NCBI GenBank assembly: GCA_001898145.1
Contig: MKSR01000028.1
Coordinates: forward strand, 54,548 to 118,547
Length of the DNA stretch: 64,000 nt
Direction of reading: 5' to 3'
Origin: Dyadobacter sp. 50-39
Lineage (GTDB): Bacteria; Bacteroidota; Bacteroidia; Cytophagales; Spirosomataceae
The notes beneath the pieces are model-generated. The model was not told the origin of the DNA and searched no databases. It saw only the letters and a program-made list of their open reading frames with translations. The translations under genes were made by a program, and so were the position numbers. This document shows positions 54,301-61,172 of the stretch, one piece after another (within the stretch, counting starts at the first letter, position 1; the number at the start of each line of letters is the position of its first letter).

Positions 54301-54435
54301 ATGCTCGACTACATTCAGGGAAGTATTTCCATTGCCAGCGAACCGGGCAAAGGCAGTACCTTCACGATTCACCTTCAAAATCTGCATCAATCTGATACAT
54401 CTGGGCAAGATGGTTCAGTTCCAGCAGGTTCTTGA
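51385..54435 (+). CDS. Propeller-type sensor histidine kinase without receiver
   Basis: A 1016-residue membrane sensor kinase. Signal peptide about 1-22; periplasmic two-component-regulator propellers (about 30-620, e.g. WGYCWLATEMGMVRYDG and GFFWLPTNNGLFK); Y_Y_Y domain (about 630-710, LEYQVNGLDSEWHKVEKNG); one membrane span (about 718-740, NTWWFYLFGICLSVGVGYLL); coiled-coil linker; HisKA with H-box VLHDMRSPLRFIS (about 793); HATPase (IRNLIDNANKNT, SDTGQGLSDEQMALF, GNRGTGSLLIHTML). No receiver or DNA-binding domain. Its coding end overlaps the convergent response-regulator gene by 74 bases, so the pair forms a likely kinase/regulator couple. Confidence 0.92.
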   Translation: MRILLFALIFLMLHGFSAAAQQERFIVSQYNTDNGLPQNSVKDIAFDKWGYCWLATEMGMVRYDGQRFVTYGTAELPGLKSARLAGLTTDEHGTLYARLYGEQLIKMAVAGPHAAPAPVLLPQGSVHVGHQGVAVADTVMLSKLAHFYNHLGQRPFFFTSCVADNEVYLTNEHSLLYLSAKLDAPLKIRDYSGRNPQYTIFAGRFLACIMPGNRVEAWKNGRLISGHTAVGGPLASNALFLSGDFRTFSSPDGFYVYAGDDLYKVVLRNGRLHSAIELEGIRVPFLSCIAFLPAQQAYYLGSTTDGLFVVQKKLFSSPPFASPVLGQSLYAQAKVREDVLVVKNILLSMDQPPRQLPFDSGIAPWLFTSGDGQLYYEQNFKLNKLDIGSGRSQVVAPEDRIIHMSEAGGGAYFFGSSRGFGKIVNDQGVGFKEFPELANILFARQIRPSYFLVCTERGLKWYDYERNRVDKSVLESMPVRTVYAEAPDRIWISTYGKGFYLLQNKKLHHMPPGPRQALATVHSFIEDGQGFFWLPTNNGLFKVKKSELLAYAAKRQDKINFFRFDRSDGLPTNEFNGGCDPSYVWLKDSLLSLPSMKGLVWFYPHKVQPYYPDRGIFADSLTVKGRLVPLQQAGITLAPDFKRLSVYVSSPYFGNPENLDLEYQVNGLDSEWHKVEKNGEVTITSLSPGDYKLVVRRSGAHTGDPASHFELPVEVLPWFYNTWWFYLFGICLSVGVGYLLFQRRLTKLEKEAQELENVISDRTRELKSAVEDLAKSEMALLESNRFKDHVITMVLHDMRSPLRFISLISGNLLKNHTHLSPADLDAYLGDLHMGTQNLLGFTEQFFMWISTQQQGFKISKNRFLLNALFEEIASLYKELFKVNHNRLTIVHTRLECISDYQILSVIIRNLIDNANKNTIDGEITLSCREANGKLAISISDTGQGLSDEQMALFMSRDRQAGNRGTGSLLIHTMLDYIQGSISIASEPGKGSTFTIHLQNLHQSDTSGQDGSVPAGS

Positions 54436-55018
54436 TTTCAAGTTTATCGAAAACGCGGCAGCGGAAACTGCTCGCCGTAGAGGCGCTGATCGACAATGCA
54501 TTGGCCACTTCCAGCGCCCCATAACCTTTAAGGAGCAGCAGCGCTACCTCAAATTCCCGTTTTGAGAGCTTGTCGAAAGGCGTATTGGCGGTGTTGCCGA
54601 TCAATGCATTGGAAAATATCTCGCTCTGCGACTTTGAGATATACCGCCGGCCCTGGCTTACCACATGGATCGCCTCGGCGAGGACCTCGTCGGGCTCTGT
54701 CTTGTTCACATACCCGAGAGCGCCTTCGCGGAAGAACCTGGCCGCAAAAACCTTGTCGGGCTTCATCGTGACCACGAGGATTTTGAGCTTCGGCCGGATG
54801 CGTAAAATATCCGGGATCAGCGCGAGCTCGTTGGTTTCGGGCATGTTCAGGTCGGTAATGAGCAGGTCGAAGTCCTGTGCGGTGACCTTCCCGATTACCT
54901 CCCGTCCGGTTTCAGCATATTCCACAGTCACACTGAATCCCAGGACTTCTTTGACGACCATCTGCAGCCCCTTCCGGACAAGCTGGTGGTCGTCGGCTAT
55001 GAGTATGGAAAGCGGCAT
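54362..55018 (-). CDS. Canonical NarL/FixJ-type response regulator
   Basis: A 218-residue regulator with an intact receiver (acidic pocket LIADDHQLVRKG, phospho-acceptor in LLITDLNMPE, lysine in GYVNK) and a LuxR helix-turn-helix (LSKREFEVALLLLKGYGALEVANALSISASTASSFRCRVFDKL). It is probably phosphorylated by the kinase encoded at 51385, from which it is convergent with a 74-base 3' overlap. The ATG at 55018 is used; a TTG at 55024 is possible. Confidence 0.92.
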   Translation of the reverse strand: MPLSILIADDHQLVRKGLQMVVKEVLGFSVTVEYAETGREVIGKVTAQDFDLLITDLNMPETNELALIPDILRIRPKLKILVVTMKPDKVFAARFFREGALGYVNKTEPDEVLAEAIHVVSQGRRYISKSQSEIFSNALIGNTANTPFDKLSKREFEVALLLLKGYGALEVANALSISASTASSFRCRVFDKLEIKNLLELNHLAQMYQIDADFEGES

Positions 55019-55107
55019 ATTCAAACAGGGCCTTTCGGGATTACGGTTTGATCGTAATGACTGAAATTAATGCATTTCAACCTGAATTACAAAATGCGGG
55101 AAGGCCT

Positions 55108-55752
55108 TTAATTCGACAAAACCGAAGCCAGTTCGACGATATTGATCACATTTTTTTTCAGCATGACCGTCCGCTTGATCGTGCTCACCGTGCTGTGGCG
55201 CACGTTCAGGGTGGTCGCTATTTCCGAGGTCTTCATCCCGCTGACCAGCAGATTGGCCACTTCCTGCTCACGCGGGGAGAGTTTGTTGGGCTTTCTTTGC
55301 AGGTTGTATCTGAGGAAGTTGCGTATCTGGGCCTGGTTGGTCGGGTCGAACAGGAACTCGTAGCCGAATTTTTGCAGCGTGCTTTCGCAGATATACCGCC
55401 GGGCGTGAAGTACTTCACGCAGGCATTGCTCGGTTTCCAGATCACTGCTTCCTTTCGAAATGCACGCAGTCGCACCGGCGACAAGCAGCGACAATGCTTT
55501 TTTGTAAAGATTGTCGTTGTACATCACCACCCACGGAATGGCGTTGTGCTTCTGGATCATCTTGGCGTCGATGCCCGTCTTTTCATTCATTCCCGCCACC
55601 ACGAGGTCTATCGGATGGCCGGCCAGAAACTTTGAGATACCGTTTACGCTATTGGTTTCAAAGAAAGTGAATTCGTTTCCGAGGTTTTTGAAAAACTCTT
55701 TAAGGCCCCTGAGTATGATGGGGTGGGAATCGTACAAGATGACGTTGAGCAT
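55108..55752 (-). CDS. LuxR-type regulator with a degenerate receiver (phospho-Asp replaced by Gly)
   Basis: A 214-residue regulator with receiver-like fold and LuxR helix-turn-helix (LSPREQEVANLLVSGMKTSEIATTLNVRHSTVSTIKRTVMLK). At the phospho-acceptor position the sequence is IDLVVAGMNEK, giving Gly in place of the Asp of D-L-x-x-x-D; the acidic pocket is also reduced (LYDSHPII). The Lys region is conserved as ACISKGSSD. Thus phosphorylation in the usual way is not possible. Similar in pattern to the next gene, with shared Cys residues (ACISK, RRYIC). Likely regulated by another signal, by dimerisation with the canonical regulator, or constitutively active. Confidence 0.88.
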   Translation of the reverse strand: MLNVILYDSHPIILRGLKEFFKNLGNEFTFFETNSVNGISKFLAGHPIDLVVAGMNEKTGIDAKMIQKHNAIPWVVMYNDNLYKKALSLLVAGATACISKGSSDLETEQCLREVLHARRYICESTLQKFGYEFLFDPTNQAQIRNFLRYNLQRKPNKLSPREQEVANLLVSGMKTSEIATTLNVRHSTVSTIKRTVMLKKNVINIVELASVLSN

Positions 55753-55799
55753 GGCTTTGAGAGGGAGTTTGGGAATATCGGCCGGTAACCCGGTATACG

Positions 55800-56438
55800 T
55801 TAGTCGAGTGTCTGGATGGCTTGCACCAGGTTGGTCATCGAAAGCTTTCGGAATGCACGGGCTTTCAGGGTACTGACGGTGCTGTGCTGAATCTGAAGGC
55901 GGTCGGCGATCTCACCGGTTTTCAGGCCGGTATTCAGCAAAGATGCAACTTCCGATTCGCGGCTGGTGAGCTGGCGTACGCGCGGGTGGTAGCTGCCCGC
56001 GCCGTTGCGGATAGCCCTGAACCGCCAGTATTCGGCATTCACATGTGCCTGTGTGGTAGCGCAAACGTACCGGCGCTGCTGAAGAACCGCCGAGATCCCT
56101 TCCCGGAATGCGACGTCGGAACATCTTTTGGACATGCACGCGCCGCCGCCGAGGGCCATCAGGTCCATTGCGTTTTCAGCACCTTCTTCGGTGTAAAGCA
56201 CCACGGTTTTGGGCAATATTTTGGCAATCAGGGCATTGTCAAGCGGGTCCACATCATTTACGCTCAGGATCACGAGGTCGAAACGCTGAGTGGTTGCGTA
56301 TTTGTAAAATTGGCGCACGCGGGTGGGTTCCGTCACTTTCATGTGCAGGTCCATTGTGTCCAGTAAAAACCGGATTCCTTTCCGGGAAATAGGGTGTAAA
56401 TCGAAAACTAATACTTTCAGGGTACTCTCAGGTTTCAT
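55800..56438 (-). CDS. LuxR-type regulator with a degenerate receiver (phospho-Asp replaced by Ser)
   Basis: A 212-residue paralogue of the preceding gene. The receiver fold has a single pocket Asp (VFDLHPISRKG) and Ser at the phospho-acceptor site (FDLVILSVNDVDP), with ACMSKRCSD around the Lys. The output domain is LTSRESEVASLLNTGLKTGEIADRLQIQHSTVSTLKARAFRKL. Two cysteines align with the neighbour (ACMSK, RRYVC), and there is one more in KRCSD. The ATG at 56438 is preferred to a TTG at 56465. It is separated from the preceding paralogue by 47 bases. Confidence 0.88.
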   Translation of the reverse strand: MKPESTLKVLVFDLHPISRKGIRFLLDTMDLHMKVTEPTRVRQFYKYATTQRFDLVILSVNDVDPLDNALIAKILPKTVVLYTEEGAENAMDLMALGGGACMSKRCSDVAFREGISAVLQQRRYVCATTQAHVNAEYWRFRAIRNGAGSYHPRVRQLTSRESEVASLLNTGLKTGEIADRLQIQHSTVSTLKARAFRKLSMTNLVQAIQTLD

Positions 56439-56517
56439 TATCACGGGGCGATCTGTTTTTGACAATACAAAGATCCCCCGCGCACTGGTGATATAGGGTG
56501 GCTCTCCGCCGACCCGT

Positions 56518-56537
56518 TTGTAGCTTTGCAGCTACAA
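56518..56537. repeat. Perfect hairpin downstream of the Nudix regulator gene
   Basis: TTGTAGCT (56518-56525) and AGCTACAA (56530-56537) with a TTGC loop, 24-43 bases after the Nudix gene stop. No T-run follows on either strand, so it is not a canonical terminator. Confidence 0.4.
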
Positions 56538-56560
56538 CCAAGAAAGGCGCCCGCTATTGA

Positions 56561-57310
56561 TCAGCCAGCGACGCCCTCATTCCGGAACCGGTACAGGAAC
56601 GGCGCCTTGTTGGCCGCACCGGTAAATTTCTTTTCCAGGCGTTCGAGGACGTCCAGGTCGAGAATCTTTTTCTGAAAATTATTCCGGGAAAAAGCGCGGT
56701 TGAAGATCGATTCGTAGAGTTCCTGCACTTCGCGCATGGTGAAGGTTTCGGGAAGCAGGTTGAATGCGATCAGTTTCTGGTCGAGGTTCAGCTGTAAAGT
56801 TTCCAAAGCACATTTCACCATGTCGTGATGGTCCATGATCATCGGCGGCAATGCGCGAACCGGGTACCAGTCGATGGATTCGTCAAGCTCGGTCTTACGC
56901 GGAACTACCTTGTTGAGGTCCACCAATGCATAATAGCCGATCGACACGAAACGGCGGGTGATCCAGTCGAATTCCTTCCGGTCGAAACGCTTGTCGCCTA
57001 ATGTGTCCCCATTCAGCTCGATCAGCCTTTCCAGAAAGCGGATGTTCGACCGGGGAGCGTCGCCGAACACCCGGAATTGTTCCAGGTAAATGTCCTTGAT
57101 ACCTGTACGATCTTCGAGGATCCGGCGCGCCGCCTCGTCGATCCCCTCGTTCTGGTAAATGAACCCGCTCGGCAATGCCCAGAAATCCCCGCGAAAGTTC
57201 AGCTTGGGTACTAAAACGCTCAGCTGCGAATCCCGGTAGCCGAAAATGACGCAGTCGATCGAAAGCTGCTGAATGTAATCCTTTTCGCTCGGGGAGTGTA
57301 TATCCTTCAT
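56561..57310 (-). CDS. Nudix-type transcriptional regulator (NrtR/AraR-like), catalytically degenerate
   Basis: A 249-residue protein: a Nudix fold about 15-155 joined to a C-terminal winged helix about 165-249 (FTMREVQELYESIFNRAFSRNNFQKKILDLDVL). The Nudix box keeps G-x5-E and the later G-I but has RILEDR where active enzymes have REUxEE, so catalytic glutamates are lost. This is the pattern of NrtR/AraR regulators in Bacteroidota, where the Nudix domain only senses a ligand (sugar or ADP-ribose) and the wing binds DNA. It is divergent from the ThuA-PQQ gene, with a shared operator between them. Ligand unknown. Confidence 0.9.
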   Translation of the reverse strand: MKDIHSPSEKDYIQQLSIDCVIFGYRDSQLSVLVPKLNFRGDFWALPSGFIYQNEGIDEAARRILEDRTGIKDIYLEQFRVFGDAPRSNIRFLERLIELNGDTLGDKRFDRKEFDWITRRFVSIGYYALVDLNKVVPRKTELDESIDWYPVRALPPMIMDHHDMVKCALETLQLNLDQKLIAFNLLPETFTMREVQELYESIFNRAFSRNNFQKKILDLDVLERLEKKFTGAANKAPFLYRFRNEGVAG

Positions 57311-57367
57311 GAAGTAGTCGCCAGGGTTATTTATTGTATTGTTGAAGTAATTAATGGTATGAAATTT

Positions 57368-57388
57368 ATTGTCTCAAATATAGACAAT
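57368..57388. promoter_or_regulatory. 21-bp palindromic operator of the Nudix regulator
   Basis: ATTGTCT (57368-57374) and AGACAAT (57382-57388) are perfect 7-base arms around CAAATAT, a total of 21 bases, the usual size for NrtR-family sites. The central bases make the minus-strand -7 box of the regulator's own promoter, and the right arm lies at the expected -33 of the plus-strand promoter. Repression of both directions by one site is inferred. Confidence 0.7.
57375..57382 (-). promoter_or_regulatory. -7 box of the Nudix regulator promoter
   Basis: The minus strand reads TATATTTG, a full TAnnTTTG match contained within the palindrome, 65-72 bases before the start codon. Confidence 0.55.
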
Positions 57389-57402
57389 AGTGTTTTTTGC
57401 TG

Positions 57403-57410
57403 TACATTTG
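57403..57410 (+). promoter_or_regulatory. -7 box of the ThuA-PQQ gene promoter
   Basis: TACATTTG matches TAnnTTTG, 30 bases before the ATG at 57440. No TTG at the -33 spacing, where the operator arm lies instead, so activity may depend on factors or on weak -33 contacts. Confidence 0.5.
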
Positions 57411-57439
57411 AAAGTCATTAATTCAAACAACCTAACCGG

Positions 57440-60400
57440 ATGAAGAAAAAAATACAGGGCATGCTGCTTTGCTGCGGGCTGCTCGTGGGGCAGGTAATGG
57501 CGCAGGCGCCCAAAATGCAGCTGCTGGTTTTCAGCAAGACGGCGGCATTCAGGCATCAGTCGATCGAGGCGGGTAAAAAAGCGCTGGGCAAGATGGCGGC
57601 TGAGAAAGGCTTTGGCGTCAGTTTTACCGAGGATGCCGCACAGTTTAAGGAAAGCAATCTGAAAAAATACAATACGGTGATCTTCCTGAACACCACCGGT
57701 GATATTCTCGACGCCGAACAGCAAAGCGCATTTGAACGGTACATTCAGGCAGGCGGGGGCTATGTGGGCATTCACGCGGCGACCGATACGGAATATGAAT
57801 GGCCGTGGTATGGCGCATTGGCCGGCGCGTGGTTCCTGGACCACCCGATGCCCAATAACGTGCAGAAAGGCAAGTTTATCGTAACCCAGAAAAACCATTG
57901 GGCCACCCAGGGAATGCCCGACGAATTCGAGCGGAGCGATGAATTTTATAGTTTTAAAAATATTTCTCCCAAAATCAACGTCGTCCTGAAAATCGACGAG
58001 AAAAGTTATACCGGGGGTAAAAACCCTGAATTTCATCCCATGAGCTGGTACCAGGAGTTTGATGGCGGGCGATCGTTTTACACCGCCATGGGCCATACCG
58101 ACGAAACTTTCGAGGAGCCGCTTTTCCTGAACCACCTTTGGGCGGGCATTCGCTACACTACGGGCGGCGACACGCCCAAACCAGTTGATTTTGCCAAAGC
58201 ACGGCCTGAGGAAAACCGTTTTTCCAAGGTGATTCTGGCCGAAAAACTGGACGAACCCATGGAGCTGAGCGTGTTGGGCGACGGTCGCATACTGTTCATC
58301 CAGCGCAAAGGCGAGGTGCTGTTGTATAATATCAAATCCAAAGAACTGAAAACCATCGCAAAGCTGCCCGTAAGTACTAAGTATGTGAGCAAGGAGGGTA
58401 AGGAGTCGATGGGGGAGGATGGTCTGCTGGGGCTGAACAAAGACCCCAATTTTGCGCAAAACCACTGGATTTACCTCTATTATTCCGATCCTAACGAGTC
58501 GAAGAACGTACTCGCACGCTTTGAGCTGAAAGGCGACGAGCTGGACCTGGCATCGCGCAAAATGCTGCTCGACGTGCCTACCCAGCGCGAAGAATGCTGC
58601 CACACAGCAGGTTCCATTGCCTGGGATAAGGCCGGGAACCTCTACCTTTCAACCGGCGATAACACCAACCCGCACGGCTCCAATGGTTACAGCCCGAGCG
58701 ACGAGCGCGCCGGTCGCGAGGCCTGGGATGCACAGAAGTCGTCGGCCAATACCAATGATTTGCGGGGCAAGATCATCCGCATCAAACCACAGCCGGACGG
58801 CACCTATACCATTCCGGAGGGAAACCTTTTCCCGAAAGGGACGGCGCAGACGCGCCCCGAGATCTACACCATGGGCCACCGCAACCCCTTCCGCATTGCG
58901 GTGGATCAGCATACCGGCTACGTATACTGGGGTGAGGTGGGGCCCGATGCCGCCAAACCTGATGCAAACCGAGGCCCGGCAGGGCACGATGAGGTAGGAC
59001 AGGCCCGCAAACCGGGGAATTTCGGGTGGCCGCATTTTGTGGGGGATAACAAGGCTTACAACAAGTATGATTTTACCGCAAGCCAGTCCGGAGAGAAATG
59101 GGATGTGGCCGCACCGACCAACAATTCACCCAGCAATACCGGCCTGAAAGTGCTGCCGCCGGCGCAGAAGGCATTTATCTGGTATCCTTATGATGCTTCG
59201 CCCGAGTTTCCGCTTGTGGGTGCGGGTGGGCGCAATGCCATGGCCGGGCCGGTATTCTATTCGGATGATTTCGGGAGCGCGCCGGGTGCCTTTCCTGCCT
59301 ATTACAATGGAAAACTGCTTGCCTATGAATGGATGCGGGGCTGGATTATGGCCGTTACCATGGATAAAGAGGGTAATTATGCGTCGATGGAGCGCTTCAT
59401 GCCGAGCTACAAGTTTTCGAACCCGATGGACATGGAGTTTGCACAAAACGGCGACCTCTACATGCTTGAATATGGCTCCGGCTGGTTTTCGGCGAATGAC
59501 GACGCCCGCCTGATCCGCATTGAATACAATGGCGGCAACCGCAAACCGAAGATCGAGATGGCTGCCAGCAAACAGGGCGGCTCGGCACCGCTGGCATTGA
59601 AACTGACAGCGGCCGGTACCGACGATGCCGACGGGGATGCATTGACCTATTCATGGAAAATCACTTCTAAAAATGGCTTTACCAAAACCATTGCTTCCCG
59701 TGACGCGCAGCTTACGCTCGCTAAAACAGGGCTTTACAAAGCGACATTGACGGTGAACGACGGTAAAGGCGGCATTGCCACCCAATCCCTCGATGTGACG
59801 GTGGGCAATGAAGCGCCAGTGCTGAGCCTGGACATGCCGGGAGCCAATAAATCGTTTTTCGTGCCGGGTAAATCGTTCCAATATGATGTGAAAGTAAAAG
59901 ACAAGGAGGATGGCGCACTGGGCAGCGGTATCGAAGAGGATCGCGTGGCTGTCAACATCGATTACCTTCCAGAAGGGTTCGACAAAGTAGCCATTGCCCA
60001 GGGACACCGCTCAGCCGACGCAGCAGCGGCCGGCGCGAATGGCAAAAAGCTGATCGAGGCGAGCGATTGCAAAGCCTGCCATGCCATCAACAAAAAGTCC
60101 ATCGGACCGGCTTATACCGAAGTTGCCCGCAAGTACAAAGGCAACAGCTCGGCGGTGGAAATGCTTACGAAGAAGGTGATCAGCGGCGGGGGCGGCGTTT
60201 GGGGCGAAACGGCCATGGCCGCGCACCCGCAGCTTTCGGCTGTCGATGCGTCAGAAATGGTGAAATACATCCTGAATCTGTCAGGTAATGCAGCCGCGAA
60301 TGCGTCGTTGCCGGTGAAGGGCAGCTACACCGCCGCATTACCGAATGGCGACAAAGGTAAGGGCGTGTATGTCGTGCGGGCCGCGTACGAGGACAAAGGT

Positions 60401-60877
60401 GCCAAAGGCCTTCCCGCGCTGCGCTCCGAGCAAACGTTCGTGCTGCGTAATTCGATCATGGACGTACACGGTTTTGATGTGTACGACAATGTGAACAAAA
60501 TGTCTTACGGCGGCAATAACCTGGCTATCCCGGCAAAATCGGGTGCTTACATGGGATTGAAACAGGTGGACCTGAACGGCGTGTCGGCATTCCGTGTCAT
60601 GGCCATGGCCCCGAAACCCCAGCTGAATGCACTGGGCGGGAAAGTGGAAATGAGGCTGGACAGCCCTGCGGGCAAGGTGATCGGCGAATCGGCATACCTG
60701 GAACCGTCCGATAAGATGGATTTCAAACCGACTACGCTGGATATTCCGGTTAAACTCCCCGCTGCGGACGGCAAGCCGCACGATGTGTATATGATTTTTG
60801 TAAACCCTTCGAAATCATCGGGTAGTCTGATGGTAGTAATGAGTGCACAGGCAGTGCTCGCACCGGCAGCGCAATAA
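57440..60877 (+). CDS. ThuA-PQQ dehydrogenase-PKD-cytochrome c fusion, secreted
   Basis: An 1145-residue exported multidomain protein. Signal about 1-21; ThuA-like domain about 25-240 (FSKTAAFRHQSIEAGKKAL, GGYVGIHAATDTEYEWPWY, FYTAMGHTDETFEEP); a soluble-type PQQ glucose/sugar dehydrogenase propeller about 260-690 (DGRILFIQRKGEVLLYN, GEDGLLGLNKDPNF, STGDNTNPHG, GHRNPFRIAVD); PKD domain about 700-790; cytochrome c about 860-950 with heme motif CKACH and a distal Met candidate in ETAMAAHPQL; and a CBM6-like beta-sandwich about 955-1145. It would oxidise a sugar and pass electrons to its own heme. Repression by the divergent Nudix regulator is inferred from the shared operator. Confidence 0.9.
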   Translation: MKKKIQGMLLCCGLLVGQVMAQAPKMQLLVFSKTAAFRHQSIEAGKKALGKMAAEKGFGVSFTEDAAQFKESNLKKYNTVIFLNTTGDILDAEQQSAFERYIQAGGGYVGIHAATDTEYEWPWYGALAGAWFLDHPMPNNVQKGKFIVTQKNHWATQGMPDEFERSDEFYSFKNISPKINVVLKIDEKSYTGGKNPEFHPMSWYQEFDGGRSFYTAMGHTDETFEEPLFLNHLWAGIRYTTGGDTPKPVDFAKARPEENRFSKVILAEKLDEPMELSVLGDGRILFIQRKGEVLLYNIKSKELKTIAKLPVSTKYVSKEGKESMGEDGLLGLNKDPNFAQNHWIYLYYSDPNESKNVLARFELKGDELDLASRKMLLDVPTQREECCHTAGSIAWDKAGNLYLSTGDNTNPHGSNGYSPSDERAGREAWDAQKSSANTNDLRGKIIRIKPQPDGTYTIPEGNLFPKGTAQTRPEIYTMGHRNPFRIAVDQHTGYVYWGEVGPDAAKPDANRGPAGHDEVGQARKPGNFGWPHFVGDNKAYNKYDFTASQSGEKWDVAAPTNNSPSNTGLKVLPPAQKAFIWYPYDASPEFPLVGAGGRNAMAGPVFYSDDFGSAPGAFPAYYNGKLLAYEWMRGWIMAVTMDKEGNYASMERFMPSYKFSNPMDMEFAQNGDLYMLEYGSGWFSANDDARLIRIEYNGGNRKPKIEMAASKQGGSAPLALKLTAAGTDDADGDALTYSWKITSKNGFTKTIASRDAQLTLAKTGLYKATLTVNDGKGGIATQSLDVTVGNEAPVLSLDMPGANKSFFVPGKSFQYDVKVKDKEDGALGSGIEEDRVAVNIDYLPEGFDKVAIAQGHRSADAAAAGANGKKLIEASDCKACHAINKKSIGPAYTEVARKYKGNSSAVEMLTKKVISGGGGVWGETAMAAHPQLSAVDASEMVKYILNLSGNAAANASLPVKGSYTAALPNGDKGKGVYVVRAAYEDKGAKGLPALRSEQTFVLRNSIMDVHGFDVYDNVNKMSYGGNNLAIPAKSGAYMGLKQVDLNGVSAFRVMAMAPKPQLNALGGKVEMRLDSPAGKVIGESAYLEPSDKMDFKPTTLDIPVKLPAADGKPHDVYMIFVNPSKSSGSLMVVMSAQAVLAPAAQ

Positions 60878-60905
60878 TGCACACCGGGATAAGCATCCCA
60901 GCTGA

Positions 60906-60944
60906 AATGGGGGCACGGATTCGTCCGGGCCCCCATTGTGTTTT
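60906..60944 (+). terminator. Intrinsic terminator with two-part stem
   Basis: AATGGGGGC and GCCCCCATT form a perfect 9-base outer stem. CGGA/TCCG with a TTCG tetraloop forms the inner stem, with one A-G mismatch between them. The T-run TTTT follows after GTG. It ends the ThuA-PQQ transcript. Confidence 0.9.
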
Positions 60945-61172
60945 ATCGGACGCTAACCTGGCCCACCTCTACTTTTTCAAGCGTTTTTCCCGCCGGGCGG
61001 CCGGGCACTAGCATTGGTCTGCCAGAGGCTCTTGCTGGCTCCGTGCTGCATTTGCTTGGCGTGTGAACGGGTGTTTTGTATATTGTCCTGGTTTGGTATC
61101 CTGTTCATGATTTCGAATTTTTTGCGTGGGTTCAGGACAAATCCATGCCAATAAATCATCCCCCGACCTGTT

